Below the pieces are notes generated by a model. That model did not search any database, was not told the origin of the DNA, and worked only from the letters and a program-made list of their open reading frames with translations. Of a stretch of 64,000 nucleotides of DNA, positions 25,200 through 37,110 are shown one piece after another. The stretch spans positions 8,556,501-8,620,500 of the forward strand of contig NC_092474.1 of NCBI RefSeq assembly GCF_047495875.1. The letters are read 5' to 3'. Within the stretch, counting starts at the first letter, position 1; every line of letters begins with the position of its first letter. Position numbers and translations under genes: made by a program. The DNA is from Pithys albifrons albifrons. Taxonomy: Eukaryota; Chordata; Aves; Passeriformes; Thamnophilidae.

Positions 25200-25510
25200 T
25201 CATTACTGAGGACCAGGAAAAGAGAAGGAGCATGTTCTTATTTTGGTTTTTAAGAAAGTTATTAAATTGGGCTCAACTTTTCATGTTTCCCACAAAAATG
25301 TGCTCTGTCATCTCGTGCCTGTTCACCTATGCAAAGATGAGATGACATCTCTGACTAAAGGCCAATATTTCTGCACCTCCTTGTCCCTTTTAACAGGAAA
25401 ATAATCCTGCAGAAACACTTGAAAAACAAATCGGTGTTGACATTCCTCATCTGTTAGGTTCAGTTTACAAAAGGAAAGAAATACTGCATTAGTATCTGAT
25501 CTCCTCACCT
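25200..25510 (-). other. AT-rich block with a possible 124-nt minus-strand exon
   Basis: On the minus strand, AACCTAACAG/ATGAGG at 25450 is a fair acceptor and GCATAG/GTGAAC at 25327 a fair donor. They enclose 124 bases open in one frame, with a varied protein-like composition (for example DEECQHRFVFQVFLQDYF). The frame does not join in phase with the ESYDGFST reading of the candidate microexon 262 bases downstream: the junction gives a stop. So the two cannot both be coding in those frames of one mRNA. A conserved non-coding element is equally likely. Confidence 0.15.
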
Positions 25511-26379
25511 TTCTGACACTGGAATAAAGAGGGAGGGGATTGGAAAAGATGATGCTGGACTAAGCAAGTCAGGAGAGCAGGTAGTGCTGGAGACTGGAGT
25601 CCCCAGCCCAGCAGGAAGGGCAGGGCTGAGGCAGCCCAAGCAGAGGGGAGCTGGGAGCCAAGAGCACCCAGGGAGCTGTGAGGAGCACAGGGAGTCCCAG
25701 GGAGCAGGAAGAGCTGTTTCTGCAGATGGGAGCAAGTGGAGTCTCGCCCCTTAGAAAGAGACCATACTGGCATTGCCAATGAGCCTCTCAGTCCAGGGAA
25801 GACCTGGGGCTCTGCCCTCAGGCTGCCATCAGTCCCTCCTCATGTGTGAGCCAATGTCCCCCCACATGTCTCATCCCTCCCCTGCAGCAGCCTTGTTCCA
25901 GCTCCATCCTTGCACCATTCTGAAGCCATTCAGTGCTGAGCAGCTTCTCACACTCACAAGGGACCACCCTGTCCTGCTCTAAATGCTCCTGAAGCACTCA
26001 GCCCACTTCCAGGTCCTGACCTGTACAGCCTGTGGGCAGGAAGAAGAGGGCTTCCTCAGCTCCCAGCACTGCCAGCAGCTCCCTTAGGTCTGAACATGGG
26101 GGATTTCACCAAATAAACCATGCTAACCCCAGCTCCTCTTCCCTGAGTGTAGGCTACCAGGAAACGAAACTGAGCTTTGTCTTCTGAACAGCCAGACACT
26201 CTTTCCATGAGAGTGCTCCCAACACAAGGCAGCTTGCCCTTTGGAGACAACACTTGGGTGACTTTCTACGTATGCAGGCACCAGATGGTCTCACTGCTCC
26301 CCCAGTATGGCTGGGCACAGCTCTGCTGCCGCCTCGCCAGGCACAAGTCCCTGCCTGCAGGAGGTGGGGGCACTCCAAG

Positions 26380-26480
26380 GAATTCACAGAAATATTTTCC
26401 CACCGGTAGCTGTCGGCCTGAGCTAATGCGACATGACACGTATCTCGCTACGAACAATGCGCTGACATTCAGAGCCTGTT
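26380..26480. promoter_or_regulatory. Candidate conserved element with seven CpGs in about 60 bases
   Basis: Between 26403 and 26461 seven CpG dinucleotides survive while the flanking kilobases are nearly CpG-free. The stretch includes GAACAATG (26452-26459), an exact SOX-type site, and GAGCTAATGCG. Retained CpGs in methylated intronic or intergenic DNA suggest either selection or lack of methylation. No coding frame stands out here. Confidence 0.4.
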
Positions 26481-28439
26481 CACCATGTTCCTGGCTGTGC
26501 CGCTGTCACCACAGCATGATCCAGGCAGGGGGATACATTTTCCTCTGCACTTGTTTCCAGCACCCCTTTGAGGTGCCAGTGCCGTGGAAGACCCGGCAAT
26601 CCCTCCACAAGACAGCTTTGTAACAGGTAGCACAGCACCATGGTAATGTCAGCTGGAGCAGGAAGGCAGGGAGCAAGACAGAGCTGCCTGAACAAAGAGT
26701 CTCCTGCAAAGCTGCTCTCATTACTGTCCACGGCCACTAGCAGCTTCACATCCTGCAGAGATGGCCCTTCAGGAAAGGTGCAGCTAAACATGGGAGAAGG
26801 AGTCAAACACAAGTGCCAACCATCCCCAGCCTAAAGACAACCCATCCACCAACAGTGCCTTCTGAGAAATGGCTCTGGTACCTGTCCCTGTGACACAGAA
26901 AAGCTCCTGGGACAGATCCCCTCCAGGCTGCAGGTGTGGAAACCCAGGGAGCATGACAGCACAGTTCATGTGCCGAAACTCCAACACCCGCCCGTGCCCT
27001 GCTTACACAACAGCATTACACAACACAGCACTTCCATGGATTGCATAAGGATGTGACAGGCACACTTCGAAACCCCGGAACCAGAGGCATGCTGGAACAG
27101 CAAACCCACTGCTGACTGCCCAAAAGTGCGTTCCCACCACGCTGCCTCCCCACCAGCCGTTCTGCACAACATGATGCCAGCAGGCAAGAGAAGGAGCTAT
27201 TCCACCATGTCCTGGAAAGAGGCTGATTTGACCCTAGATTACAGGAACAGGGGAGTTCCTTCTTGCTGAACAAAGAAAATATTTTAACTACGAGAGAATT
27301 TAAAGTAATTTTTGTTAGGTGTCAGCCAGGGTCAGCCCGGCTCAAGGGGCAAGCAGCAGTTCCACACAATCTGCAGGTTTCATCTGGGTGACAAAGGCAG
27401 CACCGTGGTCACCAGCAGTTTGCAGCTTCTACCCTGAGCTGCTGCAAGAAGGAGCAGTACTGCCAGGCACTGGTATACAGCAGGTGTGAACTCCTGGTCT
27501 CTGTTTCAACAAAATCCATCAGTACATCCCAGTGAATGAAAACCAAGTATCTACCACAGCACGTTACATAAAGAAGGCTGCTGGGAAGGATAAGGTTTGT
27601 GTTCCTCCCTAGCCACTAAAGTTTCCATTTTCTGCACCCAAGCAGACGTCTGCAGACTGAGCAAGGATTTACGACAGTGTAGGCTTCAGAGTCCCTCTGC
27701 TTCTCAAGGAAGTATCAGGAAATAAAAGGGCAATTGCATTAGTCAGTCATCAGGAGTTCAGGGTTTCTGCTTGGTTTCAGATGACAGCAGGTAAAAAATT
27801 GCTCAGCTGCCTGACTGCAGCCAGTGGCACCACAGCGGCGTGGATGGGCCACACACCACACCACCAACACGTCTGGTTGGGAAGTACCAAGACAAGCTCA
27901 GGTCATCCAGGGTGTCCCTCCCCAGCATGGCAGGGCAGGTCCCAGAGGGTGCCAGAGTCTCACACCAGGTTCCACTCTGCTCCAGCAGCTCTTGCCTGTA
28001 CAAGGGGTGGACGGAGTGAAATGCAACACCTGGAGGGTCTGAGCATGCCCATGAGGGTTCTCCCAGCTTGTGGGCTGGTGTGGAGCTGAAAGTCCTATCA
28101 GGATGAGATTTGCCTCTTTCACAGCTGCATCTCACCAGTATCCTCCAACCACCCAGTGACACCAGCCCCTTCTCTCCCTGGATCCTCCATCAGCAAGGCC
28201 ATGGACATCCCAGCCAGTCTGTCACCCACAGTTTGTTCAGCAGAATGGCCACTCACATCCGTGGAAATGCTTTTCAAGGTTACAATATTATCAAATCCAG
28301 TTTTTCTTGCAACACAACTAATGAAATACCACTATCCGGGCCCAAGACGCATCCTTGGGAACCTCACTAACATCCTCCCTTTGTCCTCCCTGTGTCCCCT
28401 CCACACTGCTCTGTGCTGGTGACCAGATAGCCAGTTTAC
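26481..28439. other. C/A-rich non-coding stretch
   Basis: An AT-rich patch at 27270-27320 and a mixed patch at 27540-27800 are the only breaks in composition. No exon, repeat family or RNA gene was recognised. Confidence 0.5.
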
Positions 28440-28760
28440 CCCCAGTTCTGTCCCCAATTCTTATCTCATGTAACAACTTCTAAATGGTCACTGCAAACTC
28501 TTTCAACAAACTCTGAGGTAGCCAAATCCAGGTCCTACTAGCCTCTTTCCCTCTCTTTCCTCCAGATATAAATTTTATACTTGAAACTACTAAAGTTGCC
28601 TGAAAATAATGATAACTGACAGATGCTGGGTTAAATAGGCCACAGTCTTTCCCTCGGGCCTAATTTAGACCAGAAATCAAAATGATATAAAATATCATTG
28701 CTTGCCTTCACTCCATCAGGACATCTGCAGACAGACCAATATTAACTCCTTCCTAGGAGC
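28440..28760. promoter_or_regulatory. AT-rich block with a small perfect palindrome
   Basis: Contains AATGATAT-AAA-ATATCATT (28681-28699), two perfect 8-base arms, and GATA-like CAGATATAAA and TGATAACTG cores near 28563 and 28610. It lies between C-rich stretches. Regulatory by texture only. Confidence 0.3.
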
Positions 28761-29339
28761 ATTGTGTTTGCACTGTCACCTTGCAAGGAAAAGCATATTT
28801 TACCTGACTGCCTCCTGCCGTGGAGCCCACACTCCAAGGTGGCTCCTCAGCAAAGTCTCTCAAGTTCCAGCCCAGGTCAGTGCCAGGCCCTGGGCAGGTT
28901 GCACCAGCCTGAGCCTCTGCCCCCTGCACCACAGGAGCCTCAAACCCCAACCCATCCATGGCACAGCAGCATGAGGGGCAGCAGGATCCCCACACCCAGA
29001 CACGTGTTGCTCTGACCACTCACAGCAGGTAATTACAGGCTGTATTCTAATGAATATGCACAAGGGGGCAGAGTCAGAGTTGTGCACCTGGGGTTACGTT
29101 TTGCATATTTTAACTTTCCAACACTTGGCAGTGCAGCCTGCCTTCATTCACTCAACCTTCTGCACCTTGTTTCCTAGGAGGCTTGGAAAGGGAAATGTTA
29201 CAGGAGAGTTTCCTTTACCCCTGGCAGGCAGTCAGGGTAAGGCCCATGGGCACCCCAAGCCCCAGCCCAGCCCTGCCCATAGCCAGCTGGGACTGGGTGC
29301 ACACTACATCCCTACTGGCACCTGCCTGCAGCAGAGGTG

Positions 29340-29980
29340 ATGGACCCATCCACTAATAAGACTGAAATGTCTAACTAGAAAGTCTCATTTTTCAGTTGCT
29401 TATAAATTTACCAAGAGCTAACTGATCAGCCCCAATTTTCCATGGCAAATGCATCAGCTGGACTGAATATATTGATTTTAAGATTCAATTCAGAATTTCT
29501 TGGTTATTTCTGAGAAATATTTTTGATGTAAATTTTTCATCTGTCCCACTCTCTTCACTTTAGAGGGCAAAAGCATATTCTCATGTTTTGAAAAAAACAG
29601 GAGTTTAATTTGCAGAGTTATCACTGTTAGATAGTTACCGCACCAAACAACAACCAGTGAAATGTAGCTCAACTCGAAACAACAGCCACCTCCACTCCAC
29701 ACCTGCCCACAGGTAGCTGCAGCTACAGTGCTCAGAGCTCTCTAGCTCCAAGGGCTCAGAATTCGCGTCAGCAAATTCATAGATCTGGGCAAGGCTGAAG
29801 AAAACAGTCGGTGTTTTAAAGTGAAGCTGAATTCAAAGAAAATCAGTTCATCTGTTTGAGAGTTATAAACATTAAACTCAGCAAGGGGATCATTTGTGCT
29901 CCCACAGACTCATAAAACTATATTAGACATTAAGTACTAAGTTAAAAGGACATTATTTACACATTCCAAATCCAGCATTC
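29340..29980. promoter_or_regulatory. AT-rich candidate element(s)
   Basis: Two AT-rich patches (29340-29640 and 29790-29980) with TGATCAGC, GATTTTAAGATTCAATTCAG-type tracts and TTGCAG/TTACCGC sequence. No tandem repeat or transposon end was recognised. The minus strand shows only a 70-codon chance frame. The role is inferred. Confidence 0.25.
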
Positions 29981-32329
29981 AGAAGTTAGGAATGCCTCTA
30001 CAATCTGAACTTGACCTTTTTTCTTTGGATTGTGACAGACTTGGGTTGCCCTGGTTTTCCTCCAAGAAGTCAGGTGCAGACAGATGTTGGGTGCTGCTCT
30101 GTGAATGAACTGGAGATGAAGAGTGGTGGACAGATGGAAGGTGTGTAGATAGGAGACAAAAAGGGTTGTTTGGTTATGGGAAACCCATCTGCCCTCACAG
30201 AGCGCTGCTTGCTGGTGGGTGCTGTGCATGATGCTGCCCAGGCACTGCTGCCAGGCTGCAGGTCCTGTGGAGCTGGACAGCCAGGGGCACTGCAATAGCA
30301 GGAGGGGGCTCTGAGAGGCTGGCAGCCCCCAGAGCCAGGGGAGCAGCGGAAGGCAGAGCGTGATGATCCTGCAGCCACAGCACATCTCCCCAGCCCTGCC
30401 CCGGGCTGGGCTGGATGAGCCCTGGGCACACTGGAGCCTCGGCTGTGGGGAGGGACACAGCACTGCAGGGCACAGGCTGAGCCTGCCAGTGAGCAGCACA
30501 GGCTGGAGCAGTTGCACGCGTGTGCCAGTGAATTGCACACTTAACTGGACATCAAACACAGCCGACTGTTGTCAGCGTGTCAGCACAGGGACTCCTAATC
30601 TGAGTCTGTGTCAGGGACAGCCAACGGCCTCAATATAATTGCAGGGAGGCACATGCTCATGATCTGGTAGCAGAGATACTGCTACTGATCTGACACAGGA
30701 GCAGGGGAAGGCAGCAGCAGCGACCAGCACCCAGCACCAGACTCCGGCACACAAGACCTGCTGCATAGAGGAGCCTGCAGGGCTGCCCCTCTGCCTGCCA
30801 ACCCCACACCAGCCTGTTGGCACCCCAGCAGAGTCCAGCCCTAGCTATAATCAAGCCCACCATCCTTCAGAGGGCAGAGGAATCAGGGATGCCACAGAAA
30901 AGGGATTGCCTGACCCTGTGGGCAGCCAAGTAATGTTTATACCTGTGTGTGGTACCCGTCGCTCTGCCAGACGGAGCTCACGGCTGCCCATGCCAAGATG
31001 TCAGGTTAAAGAGCCAAAGCATGTCAGAGCTTCCAACAGCAGCTCTGGTGGGTTTATTCACAATATTAATAAATTACACTTTGAGATTTGGAGAAGAAAA
31101 TGGCACAGCTGTTTCCTGGCATTCAAAGGGATTACACCTTGTCCCCACAACAGTGTAAAAGGTACAAGTCCAACATCACCTCCACTCCCACAGTGTCACG
31201 CAGCCTCCAGACATCAAAAGGGAAACACCTCCAGTGACCAGCTGTGGTGGGAGGGAGAGGCAAGACAGCAGTGTCCCAGTTTCTCCAGACCTGTGTGGAT
31301 GGTTGCTGGGATTCCCAGCATCCACAAGCAGGAATACAGTTTGCTATCTTATCCTCCAAATGAGAAATCCCATTTTCTGGAAGTGCTATGAACTGCAGGC
31401 AGTTATTATGACAGGAAAGCAAGGAACAGGGTGCTGGCCCCACTCCCCAGCCCTGCAGCACAGGGCTCAACCAGGGCACACTGGAGGGCCAACACAGAGC
31501 TGTGAGACAGCCCAGGCTCCTCAAGGGCATCATTGCCAAACACCTTCCCAGCAGAAGAGCCTGGGGCCTGGATATGTGCCTCCTACTTGGCTAGGCAGAG
31601 GCTCAGGTTGCACTACAGGCACAAGAAATAAATTGCCTGTAAAATGAAGTACCACACAGTGTACAGCAGGATGTGCCACTAAGCTAACACCATCACCATC
31701 TCCCCGCAGCACACCCCATGGCCCCCCAGCAGCAGGCATGTTCTTTCACTGCATTTCCCTCAGGTTTTGATATTACACCAGGAGCTGCAGCAAAGCAGTT
31801 CAGTGCCCAGGCTGATCATGCAGCTGGATCGTGGCAAGAGTACTTTCCCCAACAGCAGCACGAGGAGCAGGGAGATGGCACTGCACATCAGCCACGTTGT
31901 GCCAGGCTCAGTCCACGGACAGATGCCTGAGAAAAACCTCTTGCCTTGCTCCAGCCGTGCGTCAGGGGGCACCCACATGTACCCCCACCTGCCCCACACG
32001 TACCCCCACCTGCCCCACACCTACCTGCCCCCAGTGGAAGCAAACCCAGGCCTGTCAGCAGAGCTCAGGTAAGGCAGAGGCTGCATGAACAGCTGCTCCC
32101 CCTCCCCATCACCAGTTCTGGGGGTGCAGGCAGCCAGCACAGGCTGCACAGCTCAGGGCTGCTCCCAAGGATGCCAGGGAACGGATCCCCCAATGTCCAG
32201 AGGGCCAGATGCAGAGTATCCCTTCTTGCCTGCTTCCATCCAGCCCCATCCCTGGCTCCAGCCACATTCCACCTGGACTAAAGAGCCATCTCTTCTGCTG
32301 GCCAAGTAGTCTGTCCTCTGTGAGCAGAG
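29981..32329. other. C-rich non-coding stretch
   Basis: The frame at 29957-30559 (-, 200 codons) is long for the window but is Ser/Leu/Cys/Gln-rich with no domain, and its start and stop have no splice or promoter context. A short AT-rich island lies at 31055-31090. I treat the stretch as non-coding. Confidence 0.5.
31971..32033. repeat. 21-bp minisatellite, about 2.5 to 3 copies
   Basis: Units of the form TACCCCCACCTGCCCCACAC (plus G or C) start near 31980 and 32001, with a partial copy (CTACCTGCCCC) from about 32021 and a degenerate start at 31971. The two full copies are nearly identical, so the array is recent or homogenised. The frames through it read PTCPT repeats and are probably not translated. 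Confidence 0.8.
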
Positions 32330-32880
32330 AGAATAAGGCAACAAACTATTTCATTTTTACTATTTGTATTTGACCTTTTTATATTGTTTGCTTTTTCCAG
32401 CATAATCCCTTAAGAACACGACTGTGATGATTTATAACAAAAGAATATCTCTATAGTGGGTGCCTTGCAAGACCGTTCTCTGCTGCTTTAGAGCGATTTA
32501 CTTTTGGATTAGCCTCCGATAGAGAAGGGCTCGGCTGACGATTTGCCCTCGTATATCAAAAGGGAAATCCTTAAGACATCACTATAAAACAGCAGGAAAG
32601 AGCACCTGCCTGACTCATAAACTTATATGATGTGGTTTAGTCAGATAGGCCATCTGCTTCCCTTACATACCCATATGTCCTTCGCTGTTCCCTGCTACCT
32701 TCCTGTTAACTTTGGTGATTTTCTCCTTCACTTCCGCAAAGCTAAAATAAAGAAATTAATCGAATGATAAACTTTCATGCAGACACAAACCTGTGAAGTG
32801 GCCACTGTCTCTGCCTTCTAGTTACACAATAAATAATGATGGTGAAGGTGAGGAAACACACACCTTCTCTTCATTAGATC
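32330..32880. promoter_or_regulatory. Strong candidate conserved non-coding element
   Basis: A 550-base AT-rich block with no simple repeat, many retained CpGs (TAGAGCGATTT, CTCCGATAGAG, GGCTCGGCTGACGAT, CCCTCGTATATC) and diverse motifs: TATTGTTTGC (FOX-like), GATTTATAAC (CDX/HOX-like), TCTATAGTGG, AATTAATCGAATGATAAAC. Both borders change sharply to C-rich sequence. The motif variety and lack of open frames make this the most enhancer-like block of the central window. Conservation is untested. Confidence 0.45.
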
Positions 32881-33129
32881 CATCGCATAAACTTAACGTG
32901 CCAAATCCTGCTCTGGCTTACACCCACATGGCTCAGCCAAGTCAGGTAAAGAGAGGAAAGATCCACTCTTGTAGTGTGTCCTTGCCAAACCCTGGCTGTT
33001 CCCAGCAGGATCAGGGCACCGTCTCCAGCACAGCAGCATTCCCATGCTGGAGTCTCTGCTCACACCTAAAGCACAATTGTCCAGACAGGGTTGGCTTCAA
33101 CCATCCTGGTGTTTAGGGAAAAAATGTAA

Positions 33130-33480
33130 GAAACTGGACCTAGGAGACTACTCCCTTCCCTAGGACAAGAAGACACCCTTCCACCTCATCATTACCTAAC
33201 CTACTTAGGGACTGAATGAGCCAAATCATGTATCAAACTTTCATCACCAATGACCAAATGGACTGTTGTCGCATGAACTTGCCTGTTTCCCTTTTGAATC
33301 TTTTTCTGTCTTGGCCTCTACAACAACCCATAACCATTAACTTCAGGGACATATCTGAACACCATGATATAAAAGGTACTTCAGTTTCAAAACTGCTGGC
33401 TAACTTCATTACATGTCTCCAGCTCTCATCCTAGAAGAAAGCAATCAGTTGTTTTCTAATGAACCTTTGCCTTCCTCACA
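33130..33480 (-). mobile_element. Decayed CR1-type LINE fragment (minus orientation)
   Basis: The + strand text around 33270-33480 resembles the reverse complement of an older sauropsid CR1 3' region as I know it: GCATGAACTTGCC, CTTTTGAATC, TTGGCCTCTACAAC, then TACTTCAGTTTCAAAACTGCTG and GAAGAAAGCAATCAGTTG occur in the expected order. Substitutions and small indels are many, so the copy is ancient and inactive. The left border is uncertain. No open reading frame remains. Confidence 0.6.
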
Positions 33481-36049
33481 TGACTGTACACAACTGGCCA
33501 GCACGCCCAGGGACCAACCCAATACTCCTTGCCTAGATGGACAGCCTGTTCTTCTAGGCTGCCTCACACAGAAGCTCTTTCATGCCACTTTCTCCTCCTC
33601 TCAGCTTCTTTAGTGGTTTATTCTTCCTTTTTACAAGGCAGGGCCTGACTAGCACATCACTCACTGTATCTAAAATGTGCATGCAAAGACCACTACAGCT
33701 TCTCAACAGTGTAATTTTGTCTGGTCCTCTGTACTCTTAGGCCATGCATGGCAATCAAACACAACTGTCCCTTTACATTTACCATGAGGAGAGAACTGAT
33801 AGATCCTGACCCCAGACGCCATCCCAGGGAAGATGCCAGTGTCCCAGCCCTGGGAAGAGGAAAGTGCCCTGCATGGAGGCAGCCGGAGCTGCAGGCACTT
33901 ATTCTGCAAGGAGGGCATGTCTGCATCCCCCAACCGGGGCGGGAGAGGGGGGCTCAGACCAACTGTCCCCAGGGGCAGGGAAAATGAGCCCTCCTGTAGC
34001 TCATGGGGGATGAAAAGCCTCCCATTATTTATGCCCCTTTTTAATGTTCACCTTGCTTTTAATTTCCCAAACCCGAGTCTCTGGAAGTTCATTTTTCCCT
34101 TCTGCAACAGGGTAAGGCAAGCAGAGGTTTTTCCGGCTCTCTGGAGAGCTGTCTGTAGCCTACCACAGAATGGATAAAAACCTGCATAAAAAGACCACCC
34201 AAGGGACTGGGAAAGTGGTCCCCAGAGGGAAGAAAGAGGCATTTCGTTTAGAAAGGCTGAAGTGCAGACAATTACCCGAAGCAGAAAGGCAATGGCATGA
34301 AATCTCCTGCTCAGCTTTCCACTCTGAGAGCTCCAAGAGGAGTGCTGGCCAGCACCATGTTGTGCCACTAGTGCCAGAGCTGCCAGGACGGGAGAAGGTA
34401 CCAGGGAGCACACATGGGTACATGTGCACACATATGTGCATCAGCACATGTCTCTATGGAAAAACACAGAGCATGTCAGGCATGGGAAACACCTCCCTGC
34501 CCACATGCTTGGCATCACTGTCCCCCTCAGAGACCTCAGTTTATTGCTCATTGACATTGTGGAGCAAACAGCTCCAGTCCCACAGCTGATCTCCAGAGAT
34601 CTACCTATCGCAACACTTGGACTGTGCTTACCCACAACGTTTGCTCTTACACACCCAGCAGCTTGCACACCCCTGCGGGCAGCAGGGCCCTGTGCCCTGT
34701 GCACCCCTTACACTGCTGCCAACTCACGGTGAGTGGCCAGTGGTCCTGCCATGGGCAGCCGGAGTGGGCAAGGCAGACCGCAGCTCAGGAAGGAGCTCTC
34801 CTGCCCTTCTCACTGGCAGCCTCCAAGGACATCCTAGAATTCAAAGAAATTAAAAGTGGAAAAGGCATCACATTAACCTCCTTAATTTTTCATTTCTGAC
34901 ACAGACTGTTTTCTCCTCATTTCAAAGAATTTCAAGTTAATGTCTGGAGGGCAGAAAAATCCATTTCCCAATACGCCTGCTGTAGCTTTTTCACCAATCG
35001 ACTGCCCTTCCTGGTACAATCACTGGGGCATTGATTTTTTTTTTTTTTTTGCTAGAGCATCATCCCAAAATCTATCAATGCAAACAGCATCTTTGAAAAA
35101 ATACTGCAAATCCAAGGCAAGATGCTTTCACCACCCTTTAACCCTGGTGCTGCAAGAAACCTCTGCCCAGTACCAGTTCTAGCAGCATCTATCATGGTGT
35201 GGTAGGGACAAAGGCAGATCCATGGAGCACATAGCAGCAGGGACAGAGCCTGGGGGGAGGGTGTCCCACCCAGGAGCAGAGGGCAAGGGAGATGTGCCAG
35301 AGCCTGCTGAGAAGCCAGCAAGGCTGCTCCCTGCCTGCTGGCTGCAAGGGACAGCACCAAAGGATAGGATTTGGGGAAGCTCACTGCAGGGAGCCCCCAG
35401 CCTGCTGTTTGTCCCCCACTCGCAGACAAGTCAAGGGACAGACTCACCATCCCAGGGACACAGCCCAGGCCCAGGGCTGCCACCTGCAACTCTGGGCTCA
35501 CCTTGAGACCTCCCTGGGGAGGGAGAGCTTCATCCTCCACCCCACTGGGGGAAATGGCAGCCATGGGGACAGGCAGTGGGCAGATCAGGATTTTCTGACA
35601 TGCATCGCCCTTGATGGGACAAAGCCAGTCGCACATGGGGGTCAGGCCCTGCCATACACAGGTGACAGAGCCTGGTGCACACAGGGGACCCAAGGTTACA
35701 CACATAAGGGCCTGGAGAAACCCGCCTCCTATTACTATGCTAAATAAACACTTCACTCAACAATCTTGGCACTTATTAAGCACCTGGGAGAGAGACTGCC
35801 TTGCGTTGTCCAAAACACTCTTAATTACTGTTTAATCAAGATCTCTTCCCCTCTAGAAAAAAAAAAAGAGGTGGCTAAACATTTGCATGTATTTTCCACT
35901 GCAATCACATTACACATCTCTGTCACAAGCAAATTCTTGGCAGAGCTCAGAAAGAGCTCTCTGCCTGTGCAGGAGCATCGCAGCACAGCGTGCTCAGCCA
36001 AATAGCCTTAGGTCCCCCCTTCCTTAGGTAAGAAATGCAACCAGGAGGA
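33481..36049. other. Non-coding stretch with small simple repeats
   Basis: Contains AT-richer patches at 34010-34120, 34850-34950 and 35730-35960, a run of 16 T at 35035-35050, a run of 11 A at 35857-35867 and an octamer ATTTGCAT at 35881-35888. An alternating purine/pyrimidine palindromic stretch lies at 34420-34451 (arms ACATGTGC and GCACATGT). The 234-codon frame at 35052-35756 (-) is the longest in the window but is Leu/Pro/Gly-rich without a domain. Confidence 0.45.
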
Positions 36050-37110
36050 TTTCCTGGCACATGGACTAACGCTATCAAATGCTTCTTTTATTTGTTGTTG
36101 ACACATGTATAACAGTTTAAGAATCACTAAATAGCCTTGTAATATCTTGATTTATGGATTATTCTTCCATATGAATAGCACATGGCAAGGACAATATGCC
36201 TTCCGTCCCATACTGTATCTCTGCTGGTGCAGGAGCATTGGAATCCTGCTATTATCACCCACAAAGCCTGGGTGGCACGGCTCAGATGGGATGCCCACTC
36301 CCCCACTATTGGAGCGGGTGAAGGCACAAAGCACTCTGTGGGCATTTAGGCACAAATCTTGTTCCTTTTTTGTAAACCTTCTCCAGCAACTAGATTTTCT
36401 CTGAGCAACTCTTGCATGCAGCTTTAGATGTGGGTCCAGCCACATGCAGCTGGTTCCCGTGGGCAAGGGCCTGAGGAATGTTGTGTTGCACAGCACCAGC
36501 AGAGATGTCAGCACCACTGCCCAGCCATCCCAGCCAGCACACAGCCCAGGCTTGGGGTGAGAGAAGCTGCACAGAACCTCCCTTCTCCTTCACTTCATTC
36601 TCAGCCCAGGCTTAGCAATTCCTTAAGATACAGGGGATCTGTCTCAATTGATTTAACCGGCAGTTGCAGTGCTCTGATAAAAATGAATTTACATCCAAGC
36701 AGCGTGAGGAAGAAACGGGCCTTTGGAATAGCATCACTCTGCTGCTCTACACTGAGGGCCACGTCCCAGTTGCCTCAGGCAGGGCTCAGACGGGATCACA
36801 CCACCACTACCACTTCCATCACAGCCAGAAACACTGAGCAGAGCTGTCTGAAAGCTCCAGATAGGAGCAGCAGCGTGTCCACAGTGCCTGTTCCAGCACC
36901 CCTGTGCTGCACCTGCCTCATTCTGTTGACTAAGTAACAATTACCTGGGATTTGCTGCTGGTGACAGATTATCAGTGGCATATGACTTTGAATTTTGGCA
37001 GCTGCTAATCTGCCTGCTAAACCCAGAATATCAGGTTAAATCACCTAATATGATCTTTTGAGTAAGGCAAAGCAGAGTTCTGTTGATAGGGATTTAAATA
37101 TAGTTGCTGG
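36050..37110. promoter_or_regulatory. Three spaced AT-rich candidate elements
   Basis: Patches at 36060-36190, 36600-36740 and 36920-37110 are AT-rich and separated by C-rich spacers. The first holds TATTTGTTGTTGACA and CTTGATTTATGG. The second has CTCAATTGATTTAACCGG. The third has CTAAGTAACAATTACC, GATTATCAG and two GGTTAAATC/TAATATG-type cores. Each could be an enhancer or part of one. No coding evidence was seen. Confidence 0.35.

Noticed and set aside
29957..30559. 200-codon minus-strand frame as a gene
   Set aside because: Alternative minus frames are open over the same DNA and none has a family signature; expected from base composition.
35035..35050. T16 run as the tail of a minus-oriented retrocopy
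   Set aside because: The sequence to its right shows no known gene or element; likely a simple homopolymer.
35052..35756. Longest open frame, 234 codons on the minus strand, as a protein-coding gene
   Set aside because: Composition is Leu/Pro/Gly/Ser-rich without a domain, there is no promoter or splice context for the whole frame, and it crosses C-rich sequence where stops (on minus) are rare.
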